64,000 nt of DNA, from assembly GCA_963662175.1 (NCBI GenBank), contig OY759221.1, positions 30,688,045-30,752,044 on the forward strand, given 5' to 3'. The notes beneath the pieces are model-generated. The model worked only from the letters and a program-made list of their open reading frames with translations. It had not been told where the DNA came from and did no database searches. Of this stretch, positions 1-10,579 are shown in pieces. The stretch is from Aradus depressus. Taxonomy: Eukaryota; Arthropoda; Insecta; Hemiptera; Aradidae. Made by a program: the position numbers and the translations under genes. Within the stretch, counting starts at the first letter, position 1. Every line of letters begins with the position of its first letter.

Positions 1-111
1 TACAAAATCGAGAGAAAGTCATAGAAACTTACGGACTATGAAGAGTTTTTGTCGAAATTGTACTGGATTTTTTCACATCTATGAGAAAACATTTATTTCT
101 TGTTCCCCTTT

Positions 112-228
112 CGGATGGTCCCGAGCCTAGTACGATGCAGATTATGTGTTAAAGATGAATTAACCTGGATAGGCAAAATGTAGGACTCCGAGAATAGAGT
201 CGGGCCTGGGCATGAGTCCCAATAACTA
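112..228 (+). mobile_element. SINE-1 fragment (3' body)
   Basis: Diverged piece of the SINE-1 body. It keeps the 'cggatggtcccgagcc', 'taggcaaaatgtaggact' and 'gagtcgggc...gggcatgagtc' blocks in SINE order. The tRNA-like head is missing and the spacing is shortened. This is an old, 5'-truncated copy. Confidence 0.7.
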
Positions 229-249
229 AATCTTCTATTATTTATTTAT

Positions 250-935
250 TTATTTCATAAGAAGTAATGTAATCAGTCAGAAATTCGATGTTGAGTTTTC
301 AATGGAATTTCGTGTTTTCCAACCCCCTACTTCCAAAAATGAGAGAAAAAAAAGTACACGATAACTCCTGATAAAATGAATGAATATTTTCCCAAAACCC
401 CGTACGATACCTTTTGATTTTCAGCTAAATCGGCCAGAGAGAAGGGGGGAATAGGGCAGGGGTTTAACAAAAAAAACTCTAATAATTGCCGATTTATTGT
501 ACGTATCGACATTAAATTTTATGTATATTATTTATATTTAAATTCAAATACCAATAAGAACGACACCTGCTAATATTCAGAAAAATCGGTCGAAGGGAAG
601 GTGGATCAGGGGAGGAGACTTGACTTAAAAATACAAATAATAAATCTTACATTTTCTCTATTGCTATTTTAGTAAGAACTAATCAAAACATACTTTTCAT
701 CTTTACTTATGGGTAATCTTTCTTCGTATATGATCAAAGTCGGTCTATTGAGATTGCTGGATAAAAGTTTGTTTTCCAAAATACGAGGATTCCGCTTAGT
801 TGGGTCCAACATTATAATAAATAGTAATAAACACGTTTTAATAAATGTATCGAGAATATTTAGAATTTTGGAAAGAGAGCGAAAATTTAGTTAATTCGTG
901 CTGGGGAGGTACACCGACGACATTTTTTAAAATGA
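250..935 (+). repeat. Family A dispersed repeat, long copy
   Basis: One of the longest copies of a non-coding repeat seen dozens of times in the window. In order it shows a 'gaagt.atgtaatcagtcagaaattcgatg' start, a 'cacgataactcctgat' block, repeated 'gattttcagctaaatcggcc' blocks, and a terminal 'taattcgtgctgggga..' block leading to 'caccgacgac'. Two to three internal units of about 125-135 bp repeat within it. It contains no coherent protein. The short open frames at 327-512 and 709-894 look incidental. The superfamily is unknown. Confidence 0.65.
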
Positions 936-1630
936 TTTTTAAAAAATTTATATTAATCTCATAAGTTTATATAGCGAATTCGTATTCCAAACACCATTCA
1001 AGACCTCCCAATTTTCTACAAAATTAAAATGATCATCAAAAAATTCTAAACTCACATCCATTAAAATTAAAATCGTCTACTCTCTCTTTAATAGTACTAC
1101 TTAAAACTGACTTTCCTACAATTAAAATTTAATTCTGCAAGTCTGCATTAATCAACCCGATTCATAATCACTTTCACAAAAATAACATTTTTCTCAATTC
1201 TTCTGTGTTGTAATTTATTTATTTGAGTTTATTGAAAAAGAAATAAAGAAAAAGATCTTTGCAACGTTCATCCTCTCATATTCTCGAAAAAATAAATAAA
1301 TGGTCGGTGAATCGGTAATGTACTACCCCTTTGGGAATTTAATAAAATGTCAAGAATATTTTGATTTAAAATCAATACATGTCTTACTTAGGGACTTGTG
1401 AATATTCTGTGATGTAAAAAATTACACACATTAAAATTATCAAAATATTATAAAATCAATTATTATTATTTGTATAAAAACATCTGTTAGGAGTGAAGTA
1501 ACTTAAATAGTGAATAAACATACAAAAATAGACTAGTCGCATTTTGTATGGAGAACAAACGACGACGATCAGCAATTTTAAATCGTGAGAAACAGTCTAA
1601 GTTGAGATGTGGAAGTGGACAGTCTAGAAA
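936..1630. other. AT-rich gap, no gene seen
   Basis: AT-rich DNA without a supported gene or a repeat that I can assign. The open frame at 1548-1748 runs into the following SINE and is not credible. Confidence 0.5.
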
Positions 1631-1845
1631 GGTTAGGTTAGGTTTTATGACTCATGCCCGGGCTTTAACTACGAGGTCATATCGCCTACTACCAGAGCGC
1701 TCTTTCGTCACTGTGGTGGACATGAGTCCGACTCTGTGGGAGTCCTAAATGTTGCCTATCCTAAATTGTTATTCACATCGTACAGGATCGGGACCATCGC
1801 TTAACGTTTCATCAGAAGGATGGCGTGCTTAAGTTTATTTCATTT
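1631..1845 (-). mobile_element. SINE-1, 5'-truncated, AACCT tail
   Basis: Minus-strand SINE-1 copy. Read on + it opens with two 'ggtta' pentamers (the complement of the AACCT tail), then 'ttttatgactcatgcccggg', and runs back through the 'accatcgcttaacg' block. It stops after 'cttaagtttattt', before the tRNA-derived head. A few substitutions and small deletions are present. I found no clear TSD. Confidence 0.85.
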
Positions 1846-2392
1846 CTAAACATTCATTACATGGACAATGTTTGAGGTTTTTGAATTGAGACCCCTCGAT
1901 CCTTCCTTTCTCGTTAGCCGATTTGACTAGAAATGCACAAATACAATTAAACATCGATATATTTCTTACGAAGACGTACATTTCTGGTAATTCACATTTT
2001 CTTAAAAATTGTCATATTGCTTCGATAATGTATCTATAATGCCAAATTAATGAAACGGCTCTTTCAATGTATTTATCTAGAATTGCTAAGAGTACCCCGA
2101 GTCGAGAACAGTCTGAAGTGGACAGTGGCCCTCAAGCGTGGAGAACGTGAGGCATGTTATCCCCACATATCCCTGTCTAGGAAAATTGAGATCTGGGTTC
2201 TGTACGTAACTCATTCCTATCACGTTGCGGTCAGGAAGTCTCATTGAACATTCTATCTTGTAAATAATGTAAGAATTTTTTCTTCAGGAATTTTAATAAT
2301 TTTTTTGGGGGGTCTTATTTGTCAACAAATATTTATATATTTTATTAAGAAAACATTTCCTTATATTTTTTATTACTACTCAGAAATTCGAT

Positions 2393-2760
2393 GGTAAAAA
2401 CAGTCGGTGAATCACCGACAATGCTATTTCCCCAGCACGAATTCATCAATTAAAGTTTCGCTCTCCCTCCAAAAACCAATCGATTATTTCGGTCAATTAT
2501 CAATAGTTGACTTACATAGGAACTTTTGAATTCTCGTTCGTACTAAATTTTGTACTGATATATTCATTATAGCGGCAGTTATTGAGATTTTTGTGCTTAA
2601 CCCTTCTCTAATGCCTCCTTCCTTCCGACCGATTTGGTTGAAAATCAAAAGATAGTTGTCCTTATATGGTTTTGAGTACACATATAAAATTGTGTGTCGA
2701 TGTCGATGATTTTCATTCTATGTGGAGTTATTCGTGTTCACAGACGCAAATATAGTCAAT
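2393..2760 (-). repeat. Family A dispersed repeat
   Basis: Reverse-orientation copy. It opens with 'gtcggtgaatcaccgaca' and 'ccccagcacgaattcatcaatt', then shows 'ttgacttacatagg', 'attcattatagcggcagtta' and 'gtggagttattcgtgttcac'. These are complements of the blocks in the copy at 250-935. Non-coding. Confidence 0.65.
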
Positions 2761-2860
2761 AGAATCCTTTTTTCATTTTTATTTTCGGACGATTTAAAAT
2801 ATTAAGTTGTGATGAAAAATCAGTAAAATTTCCTGTATTTTTGTGGGTGTGTATTTATGA

Positions 2861-3090
2861 ACCCCGATAACTCAGTGGTATGCGTGCTTGCTTACGGAGC
2901 TCAAGATCGCGGGTTCGCACTCCGTCCTTCGGATGGGACGATAAGCAATGGTCCCGAGCCTGTACGATGTCAGGTACTCGTTAAAGACCCCTACCCTAGG
3001 TGAAGAAAAATTTAGGGTAGGCAAAATTTAGGACTCACATAGTAGAGTCGGGCTCATTAGTAGTAGTTAAAGCCCGGGCATGAATCACAA
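2861..3090 (+). mobile_element. SINE-1, internally deleted, TAAC tail
   Basis: The head is recognisable ('ataactcagtggtatgcgtg', box A-like). Box B is cut: after 'cgcgggttcg' the sequence jumps to the 'ccgtccttcggatgggacg' body block, losing about 50 bp. The end 'gggcatgaatcacaataatt' belongs to the TAAC-tail subtype rather than the AACCT subtype. Confidence 0.85.
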
Positions 3091-3159
3091 TAATTAACTA
3101 ACGAAATAATCAATTACGTTGTACGTTACCTACAAAACTAATTGACTAATTATCGAAAA

Positions 3160-3690
3160 AGTTGACTTACATAGTGGCTTCTGAATCCTCACACTAAATT
3201 TTGTGTCGAAACATTCATTAGAATGACAGTAACTTGGGTTTTGTGAATCCCCTTCCCTTCGGACGATTCCGCTGAAGATAAATAGGTGTCGTCCTTATAG
3301 GGTTTTCAATTTACATATACCATTTCTAACTTCCTGATTCCAAAAAAGAGAAAAAAAATGTATATCTGTCTGTGTGTGTGTGTGTGTGTGTGTGTTTGTA
3401 AACACGATAAGAACCAATAGAATGTATGTATCGACACGAAATTTTATATGTGTATCCAAATCCGATAAGCACAACACTAATTGATTTTCAGTCAAATCGG
3501 CCAAAGGAAAGGGTGAATTAGGGGAGAAGTTTAACACAAAAACTCTAACATGTGCCGTTGTAATGAATGTTATGACATAAAATTTCATATGTACATTCAA
3601 ACCCCATAAGGATGGCACATAATTATTTTCCGAAGTCGAAGAGGGGCATAAGAGAATAAGGACTCGACTATATTACCCTAATAACTGACG
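3160..3690. repeat. Family A, head-to-head inverted pair
   Basis: The left part (about 3160-3325) is a minus-orientation family A piece ('ttgacttacatagtggcttc' to 'cgtccttatagggttttc'). The right part (about 3326-3690) is plus orientation, from 'ctgattccaaaaaagag' through two 'aaatcggcc' blocks. The two halves meet near 3325. A TG microsatellite sits inside the right half. Confidence 0.6.
3369..3394. repeat. TG dinucleotide microsatellite
   Basis: Uninterrupted run of about 13 TG repeats inside the plus-oriented family A half. It lies where other copies read 'ctgtctgtgtctgtgaacac', so it probably expanded from that segment. Confidence 0.9.
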
Positions 3691-3833
3691 ATGTATTGGA
3701 TGAGCGGTTTTTTTATTGGTTTTATTTATTGTTTTATTAATGTTTTATTTATTTGTTTTATTATTTTAAATTAATTAATTAAATCGATATTGACGAGAAC
3801 CAACTCACTAAAAACATGAATATATACTGTCTC

Positions 3834-4107
3834 ATGGTTCGTAACCCGACCGGAGGCCCTTAGTTTATTTTATCTGGAAAGTAAAATGAACATAAGCACA
3901 CCGTCCTTCGGATGGGACGTTAAGCGGTGGTCCCGAGCCTGTACGATGTCAGGTACTCGTTAAAGACCCCCTAGGTTAATAAAAATTTAGAGTAGGCAAA
4001 ATTTAGGACTCCCATAGTAGGAGTCAGGCTCATGTCCACCAGAGTGACGAAAGAGCGCTCTGGTAGTAGGCAATATGACCTCGAAGTTAAAGCCTAATCT
4101 AACCTTG
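3834..4107 (+). mobile_element. SINE-1, 5'-truncated
   Basis: Begins inside the box B region ('ggttcgtaacccgacc') and contains the whole body: 'ttattttatctgg', 'ggatgggacgttaagc', 'tagagtaggcaaaat', and 'ccaccagagtgacgaaagag' to 'gtagtaggc'. The tail is shortened to 'aagcctaatctaacctt'. The tRNA box A half is absent. Confidence 0.88.
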
Positions 4108-4274
4108 TCTTTTTTATAACATATATTTTTTTTAATTACTTAGAAATAAATGGTATCTATTTAATTTATTAAAAATTATAAAACAAATAAATAAAACATG
4201 TGGGAGGGCGCCACAGATGCATCGATACAAAATGTATTATGAGAAGTCAGAAGCCACTATGTAAGTCTAATATT

Positions 4275-4496
4275 GGGGGCCATGGTGGCCGTGCGGGCTA
4301 GATCCTAGGGCTTTGGTCGCATGGTTTCACCATAGTTTGCGGGTTCGAATCCCGTCCGGGAGTGAGTTTTATTTCGTAGATAGAACTCCCTCCCGGGGCT
4401 ATGGATGTCGTAAATTATCTAGAAAACAACACCTTTACAAGAGATATGGCTAATATGCAACGTGTATAAGGCCAAAAATAAAAAATAATAATAAAG
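4275..4496 (+). mobile_element. SINE-2 (second tRNA-derived SINE)
   Basis: The head reads 'ggccatggtggccgtgcggg', a class II tRNA-like box A, and 'gcgggttcgaatcccgtc' carries a perfect box B. The body includes 'gtgagttttatttcgtagat' and 'gaactccctcccgggg', and ends in an A-rich 'aaaaataaaaaataataat' tail. The only other copy in the window is at 42947-43155 on the minus strand. The head is unrelated to SINE-1. A class II (Leu/Ser-like) tRNA ancestor is an inference from the long variable region. Confidence 0.8.
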
Positions 4497-5026
4497 TGAA
4501 TTTTAGCTCAAACGATCCAGTTTGGAAGGAAAGCGTAATTGAAAAAAAGGTATTGAATAATTTTTGCTGGGAAAATATATAACTGGTGATTCACCGACGA
4601 TTTTTTTTTATTTCCTTACAGTTATTTGAATACTATAATAACAGGTCATTATACAAAAGACAGATATTGAAGAAGTAATTAATTCAGATATCCAATTACA
4701 TAGAGGAGGAATGGTTCGTGAAAGTAACCTCACTAGAGGTTATACAATATTGTCTCGACCCGGGAGGATCCGTTCACAGGTAAACCGATAGGGTGAGAAC
4801 TGAGACTAACCTGCTCCTGTTACCATCATCACTGCTGCTATCTTTGATCTGTGATCACATCTCGAAACACAATTTAAAACTCGGGCATGTCTTGGCTAGT
4901 TTACTGATTAGGGAGAGTTTTGTTTCGATATTGGCCTAAGGATATAGTTTAGTCTCATTATCTTCCTGAGAATTCTATATTACTTCCCAACTATATGAGG
5001 TATAGGCGAAATTATGTAATCAGCTA
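4497..5026. other. Gap, no gene seen
   Basis: AT-rich DNA. The first 130 bp contain family A-like end motifs ('ggtgattcaccgacgat' near 4587). The rest, including the 'gtctcgacccgggaggatcc' stretch, matches nothing I can recognise. Confidence 0.4.
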
Positions 5027-5740
5027 GGGGGGGGGGGGGGGGGGGGGGGGGCGCGTGCCCACACCTGCCCCCACCCCCTCCCCCACAGAAAATTGCAATC
5101 TGAAGTACTATCTAATAAGTGTAATAAAATTATAAAAAGTATATTGAAAGCTTCCGTTCCCAGTCAAACGTTATTCAAATTCAAATTACACTTTCTTAAA
5201 GTTTGGACTCCAATAAATGCTGCCAATCGGCGAAGTATAAGAGTTTACCGAACGCATCATCGTTCGTGTCACAACAAAAAGCGCGGTAATTTTGAAATCT
5301 CTTCCGAAAACTCCATACGGCGGTGCAATGTTTACTTAAAATAAAGAGACTATTAAGACTAACTGCATTTTTTATTATGTATTCAATGAAAGCCGTAAAA
5401 AGGGAAAATAATATTTTTTTAGAGTATATTTAGTGATGTCAGCTGAACGAGAATGAAAAAGTAAAAAATAAATTTCAGCTGAAAAAGTGTTGGACTGATT
5501 TGCTGTAAAAAAAGAAAATTAAGACTTATTTAATTGAGGATACTTACTTACTACTACGATTTATTGTATAAGACTGAATGACTAGACTGATGAAAATTTT
5601 AATGATTGATTTTTTGTGTTGATTATTTTGTTATAACATACTAATATTTTGTGTATGGTACCTGATTGTTAGTTATTAAGTTTAATTAGACTTTATTATC
5701 TCGGTCGTGTTGACCGGCTGCCCCCCCCCCCCCCCCCCCC
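5027..5740. other. Segment bounded by a poly-G and a poly-C tract
   Basis: A 25-nt G run (5027-5051) followed by C-rich 'gcccacacctgcccccaccc', and a 20-nt C run (5721-5740) followed by 'aaggccccccagag' and 'gagctacgcc', bracket about 670 bp of AT-rich DNA. The opposing G and C runs suggest inverted ends of an element. 'ggcgtagctcgc' on the minus strand just outside recalls the hAT-like ends described at 25420, but I could not find a matched TSD. The open frame at 5093-5344 has no recognisable domain. Confidence 0.35.
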
Positions 5741-5784
5741 AAGGCCCCCCAGAGAATAATGCGAGCTACGCCAATTAACAGTCA

Positions 5785-5915
5785 CAATTTCAAAAAAAAA
5801 AATTTCTCTGTGCCTAAAGGAAAGAGGGGAATTAGAGCGGACAAAAATTCTAATAACTGCCATTGTAATGAATGTATAGAAATTGAATTTGGTATAAATA
5901 AGAACGTGATATTAT
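5785..5915 (+). repeat. Family A fragment
   Basis: Short piece with 'gcctaaaggaaagagggg', 'aaattctaataactgccat' and 'tgtaatgaatgtat', matching the internal unit of family A. Confidence 0.55.
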
Positions 5916-6059
5916 GGGCCAAACCACATATTTATTAGTTATCTATTTATATTTATATACATATTTATTTATTTGACAGTTGTGTATTTTCCTCTCACAT
6001 TGTTCTTAACAGGCCGGGTCATTAAGAGCATTTTCTATTTTCAAATAGTACACTCTTGT

Positions 6060-6204
6060 ACTCTCTCAATTTTGAGTTTACCTGTGGCTAAATAAACAGT
6101 CCGCACTTCAGTGAGTAACACTATTTTCTATTTTCAAATAGTACAGTGTTACTCACTGAAGTGCAGATTATTTATTTAGTCACAGGTCTCAAAATTGTGA
6201 AAGT
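6060..6204. repeat. Inverted repeat (about 60-bp arms)
   Basis: The left arm (6060-6122) and right arm (6145-6204) are near-perfect reverse complements ('cacttcagtgagtaacact' and 'agtgttactcactgaagtg' flank the loop). The 23-nt loop begins 'attttctattttcaaatag' and also occurs directly before the left arm, at about 6030-6052. That pattern fits a templated inversion. There is no TSD evidence for a transposon. Confidence 0.85.
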
Positions 6205-6775
6205 CTGTGACAATACCAACTAAAAATATAAATCTTTATATCAATTTTGACACTCTATTAGTGAAATCATGGTTCCGCTATTGACAACCATAATTTTAAC
6301 AAACCTCTCCACGTGCACACCCCACAATTATGCAAATGAGAAAATACAAAAAAAGCGTCCTCTTTAGATGAGAAGATTGTATTATGTAACACAATTATTA
6401 AAATATTTGTATGTATTGTGGGTAAGGAAACCCTAAAAAATACACTCCGCTGGCTCACTTCACACGCCACCTTGACACGGATAGTCACATGAAAAAACAA
6501 AATTAATATATTTTTTTGTCTCAACTCTCAAGGTCTCATTATGCACGTTGGGCTATTAAAAACGAACTGTCATACCTAGAATAAATACAGAAAAAATTAA
6601 TAAAACAGAATATAAAATTAAACAAGAAAACCAAGAAAACAGTTAGGATTATTTTTTTTTATTTTTTATTGCATTAGAGTACCTATATATATTTTTTTAT
6701 ATTTTACTGTATTAAGCAATATCCATAAATAATCCCATAACGATAAATTTAAATAAACTAACGATAAATCAAAAA
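6205..6775. other. AT-rich gap, no gene seen
   Basis: No supported feature. The 85-codon minus-strand frame at 6267-6524 shows no motif that I recognise. Confidence 0.4.
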
Positions 6776-7025
6776 AGGTCATCGGTGAATCATCAGCAAT
6801 GTCTTTTCCCAAAATAAAATTAATCAATTGACTTAATTAATTGGACTTATGAATCCTGAAACTAAATGTTATTCATGTGTGTATAGCTTATGCCCAGGCT
6901 TTAACTACGAGATCATATCGCCTACTACCAGAGGTTTTTTTTTTTTATCTCTGGTGGCACGAGCACGATGTCATGTCGATACATTTATTCTATCGAGATT
7001 TACCGTGTTTACAGTCAAACATACA
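6776..7025 (-). repeat. Family A split by a SINE-1 scrap
   Basis: Family A motifs ('catcggtgaatcatcagcaa', 'aatcaattgacttaatt') run to about 6875. About 75 bp of a minus-strand SINE-1 end follows ('tatgcccaggctttaactac' to 'ctactaccagagg', then a T-run and 'ctctggtgg'). Family A then resumes with 'gtcgatacatttattctatc'. The SINE piece is heavily decayed. Confidence 0.55.
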
Positions 7026-7403
7026 TTTTTAATAATTTTTGTAATTACAATTGTTTACTATTTTCATCTATTTTCTTTAGTTTTATATTATTTCCTTTAC
7101 TTATTTCCTAATTAATTTATATATATATTTTTTCTCTATATTTTACTATTTTTTTATATTTACTATTTTCTCTCTTTAGTTTACTATTTTCATTATTGCC
7201 ATCCATTTTTTTTAGTGTTATACTATTTTATTTACTTATTTGTTAATTTATTTATATATAAGTATACATTTTTTTCTCTATATATTTCGCTCTTTGTGAC
7301 CTGTGGAAGCGCTTGTGATCACACCCAAATATCGTACTGAAAGGAGATTTATTTTAAAGAAATATAAATATAAAATATTTATACTTAAAAATATAGCTAG
7401 TTA

Positions 7404-7693
7404 TTATGACTCATGTCCGGGCTTTAACTGCGTGGTCAAATCGCCTACTACCAGAGCGCTCTTTCGTCACTCTGGTGGACATGAGCCCGACCCTACCCTA
7501 AATTTTTCTTCATCTAGGGGTCTTTAATGAGTACCTGACATCGTAGAGGTTCGGAACCATCGCTTAACGTCCCATCCGAAGGACGGCGAGCTTAAGTTTA
7601 TTTTACATCCCAGATAAAATATACTAAGGGCCTCGGCCGGTGAAATCAAGCTCAGTAAGCAAGTACGCATACCTCTGAGCTACCAGCGCCCTC
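7404..7693 (-). mobile_element. SINE-1, TAAC-type tail
   Basis: Read on +, it runs from 'ttatgactcatgtccgggc' through the full body to 'ctgagctaccagcgccctc'. It has small deletions, including loss of the 'gggagtcctaaattttgcc' stretch and part of the B-box arm. The flanks share 'ttaaaaatata' (before the tail and after the head), a probable TSD of about 11 bp. Confidence 0.88.
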
Positions 7694-7710
7694 AATTAAA
7701 AATATAAATA

Positions 7711-8063
7711 CAGTAGAGTCCCGATAATCCGGACTAGTTGGGAAACTAGTCCGGATTAAACGGAATAGAGTCCGGATTAAACGGAATTTGCTGTAAAATG
7801 CACATGATGAATATTTAAGCGATTTTTTTTTCTCAAAAATACACCTTTTCCTTCAATTTAATTTTATTTGCAATACTACATAAATGTATAAGTAAATCTA
7901 AGTTTTCAACCTTGAGTCAAGTCAAACCCTCTCTTCTAATTATTTTCGTACTTACCACTCACTAAATTAAATTTTTAGTTTACTAAATTTTAATTTTTTT
8001 TTAAATCCAGCACGTATTAACCGGATGCCCGAATAATCGGTGTCTTGATTAGCGGGACTACTG
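7711..8063. mobile_element. pogo/Tigger-like MITE (TA TSD)
   Basis: The ends are 'cagtagagtcccgataatcc' and, on the other strand, 'cagtagtcccgctaatcaag'. Both are flanked by TA (7709-7710 and 8064-8065). This matches the 'CAGTAGA.CCC.GATAATCCGG' style of terminal inverted repeat in pogo/Tigger-group Tc1/mariner elements. At 353 bp with no transposase frame it is non-autonomous. Near the left end the motif 'tccggattaaacggaat' is duplicated in tandem. It lies 17 bp from a SINE-1 copy. Confidence 0.8.
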
Positions 8064-8382
8064 TAGTACCTATTGTACCAGGAATTTTACATTCATTCAT
8101 TATTAATTATTTATTTTATATATTATTTTACTTATTATTCACCAGGTATGGTTTTCAACGCAACTGTGTCATCATCAGTGGCACATCACCCATATAGTAC
8201 GTCAGACATCTTTATGAGAAATCTCGTCGCACATAATTTTACATATGATTATTATTATTATCGTTTGTGGAAATAAAATGGGGATGAGGCACATTGACCT
8301 GCAACACTGGTGTAGGTTGAACCTTGAGAAAGTGTATGTTACCTAAGTTGTAGTGTACACTTGTTGAGAAAGGTTGGAGAGA

Positions 8383-8383
<1 letters not shown>
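8064..8383. other. Gap, no gene seen
   Basis: AT-rich DNA with no supported gene. The phrase 'gtcatcatcagtggcac' near 8168 recurs near 32500, so part may be a further dispersed repeat. Confidence 0.35.

Positions 8384-8425
<42 letters not shown>
8384..8425. repeat. 42-nt poly-G tract
   Basis: Uninterrupted G run. On the minus strand it yields the proline run of the 102-codon frame at 8239-8547, which is therefore not a credible gene. It could form a G-quadruplex, and it is also a place where assembly errors are likely. Confidence 0.95.
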
Positions 8426-9026
8426 CTGAGGCAATTCTTGAGAGGAGAACCAGTCCTATGCAAAATGGCAACTAAACCGACAAAAACGAGAAGAGAACGA
8501 GAAAAGGCTTTCAGGATGTGTCTCAATGTCACATTTATCTGCGGCAACTTCGATTTGCAACCGCTAATTCAAACTAATGGCGCTCGGCTATCAAGGGACC
8601 GATACCCATTCAAGAGGGAAGGATTTAAATAAGGACTGGATAAAATGAGGACTCGGAATTAAATAAAATGAGAAAAATACTAATGAAATATAGGATTCCA
8701 ACAGATAAGAAAACGATACAAAATAACAAAAATACTGAAGTGCATTTTTATATGCTTAAGTGCATGTAAGAAAACAAGAGTAAGCGGTGTCGCCGGATTC
8801 GAACTTCTTTTTACTCAATCAATTTCATGAATAAATCGATGTAGAACAAATGTTTCCAATTTATTCACACTTTTTATGCCTGTTTTTATATTATTTTTAT
8901 TTTTTTTAGCACCTAAGACATGCGTTATATACAGTTATAGAGAGAAAATTTTCTGCTGTTGAAAGCATAAATAAGAAAATTAAAAAAACATCGACGAATC
9001 GCCAACACTAATCAACTGTTTTAGCT
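8426..9026. other. Gap, no gene seen
   Basis: No assignable feature. The last 60 bp include 'catcgacgaatcgccaac', a family A end motif next to the following SINE. Confidence 0.35.
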
Positions 9027-9319
9027 AGGGCGCCGGTAGCTCAGTGGTATACGTGCTTGTCTTCTGAGCTCAAGATCGTGGGTTCCAAACCCGACCAAGG
9101 CCCTTAGTTTATTTTATCTGGGAGGTAAAATAAACTTAAGCACGCCATCCTTCAGATGGGACATTAAGCGATGGTCCCGAGCCTGTACGATGTCAGGTAC
9201 TCGTTAAAGACCCTGAATAAAAATTTAGGGTAGGCAAAATTTAGGACTCCCATAAAAGAGTCGGGCTAATGTCAACCAGAGTGACGAAAGAGCTCTTTGG
9301 TAGTAGGCGATATGACCCC
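9027..9319 (+). mobile_element. SINE-1, 3'-truncated
   Basis: Intact head with 'gggcgccggtagctcagtgg' (box A) and 'gggttccaaaccc' (box B, one mismatch), then the full body as far as 'gtagtaggcgatatgac'. It stops before the 'gttaaagcccgggc' tail block and passes directly into family A. Confidence 0.9.
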
Positions 9320-9655
9320 ATAGGACTTTCCAATCCGTATCGTTCTAATGTGTATCAAGAACCTCATATGAACGATTCAGCCAAATCGGTCCAAGAGAAG
9401 AAGGGATCAGAGGCTGGCACAACACTGAAGGGAAAGGGAGGGTCAGTGAAAGAGCTCAACTCAAAAAACCCAATAACTGCCGATCTAATGGATGTATTTA
9501 ACACAAAAGGTAGTGGAGGATTCAGAAGACCCTATGTAAGTATATTAATGATTTTTAGCCCAAAACAATCAAGTCAATTAATTTTAGAGGCAGAGCGGAA
9601 ACTTAATTGATTAATTCGTTCTGAGGAAGTACAATGCCGGTCATTTTACGCCTGT
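9320..9655 (+). repeat. Family A fragment
   Basis: Contains 'cagccaaatcggtccaagag', 'ccaataactgccgatcta', 'gattcagaagaccctatgta' and the terminal 'ttaattgattaattcgtt..' and 'gaggaagtacaatgccgg' blocks. The 113-codon frame at 9269-9610 spans the SINE/family A junction and is a shadow. Confidence 0.65.
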
Positions 9656-9675
9656 TTTCATATAATTTTTATTAG

Positions 9676-10065
9676 GGCTGACAAGAACCAAACATTTTCG
9701 GTTCCGAGTATCCGTTTTTTTTTGAAGATCCGATACCCGCGAAATAACCGGTTCAGGATTTAGTACCCGATAGCCGATAACAAGATTCCATGTCTATTAT
9801 AAGTAAAGATGAAAAATATATTCTGGATAGTTCTAACTAAAATAGTCGAAAAAGAAATGTAGAATATACATAATATATTAATATATATTTGTTATATTTT
9901 CTGAAAAACACATTAAACAGCAATATCAATCAGTATAGAGGCTTCAAGCAGATTAGAAGACTGTCGAGACCCGAATATTTTCGAGTACGGGTACGCGTTT
10001 TTTCCAGAGCGAAATACCCGATAGGAGGAGCCGTAGACCCTGTTCCGGGTCTAGAACCATGAACC
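9676..10065. repeat. Possible DNA-transposon remnant (weak)
   Basis: Starts 'gggctgacaagaacc' and carries 'cgatacccgcgaaataacc' on the left, with 'gcgaaatacccgatag' and 'gggtctagaaccatgaaccc' on the right. The imperfect symmetry could mark degenerate inverted ends of a MITE, but no convincing TSD was found. Confidence 0.3.
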
Positions 10066-10117
10066 CGCGTGCATAACGCTCAAACCTTCGATCTCTCTAT
10101 TTATACCTTACCTTATT

Positions 10118-10560
10118 TTTTTGCACTTTTCAGGGTCCTTCGATCTTGGATATTGAAACTAAATCCAGACTCCTTTTCAGCGCTCTCTCTGTTTAGAGAG
10201 ATCTTTGATCTCCTCATTTGGTTGACCGTTCCTCTTTTTTTTCATTTTTTTAGAGTTCTTTGATCTCTAAATTTGAGTCCTGACTCATAGGTAAGATTTC
10301 ACTCTTTGTATTTGGTGTAGTCTAACCTTCTGTTTTTGCTCTTTTGAAGGTCCTCCGATCTTAGGAGTTGAGGCTACACCCTGACTCAAAAGTAAGTTTT
10401 TGCTCTTCCTCTAAATCGTCGATCTCTTTATTTTTTTGGATCCTTTCGTTTGCTCTTTTGAGGGAACATCGATCTCTAAATTTCAGGTTACATCCCCGAC
10501 TCACCCTCAAGTTTCCGCGCTCACTCTGAACCATCGACCTTTTTATTTGTGTACCTCTTA
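10118..10560. repeat. Degenerate tandem repeat, 4 units of about 97-121 bp
   Basis: Four diverged units share the order 'tttgctcttttgagggtcct', 'tcgatctctaaattt', then 'ctacaccctgactcaaaagt'. They begin near 10120, 10241, 10335 and 10449. Divergence between units is high, so the array is old. The short open frames on both strands are incidental. Confidence 0.6.
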
Positions 10561-10579
10561 ATTGTTTTTGCTTGTAAGG

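Noticed and set aside
3295..3618. 107-codon minus frame
   Set aside because: It crosses a TG microsatellite and the junction of two inverted family A pieces.
8239..8547. 102-codon frame with a proline run
   Set aside because: The run is the complement of the poly-G tract, and the rest has no recognisable domain.
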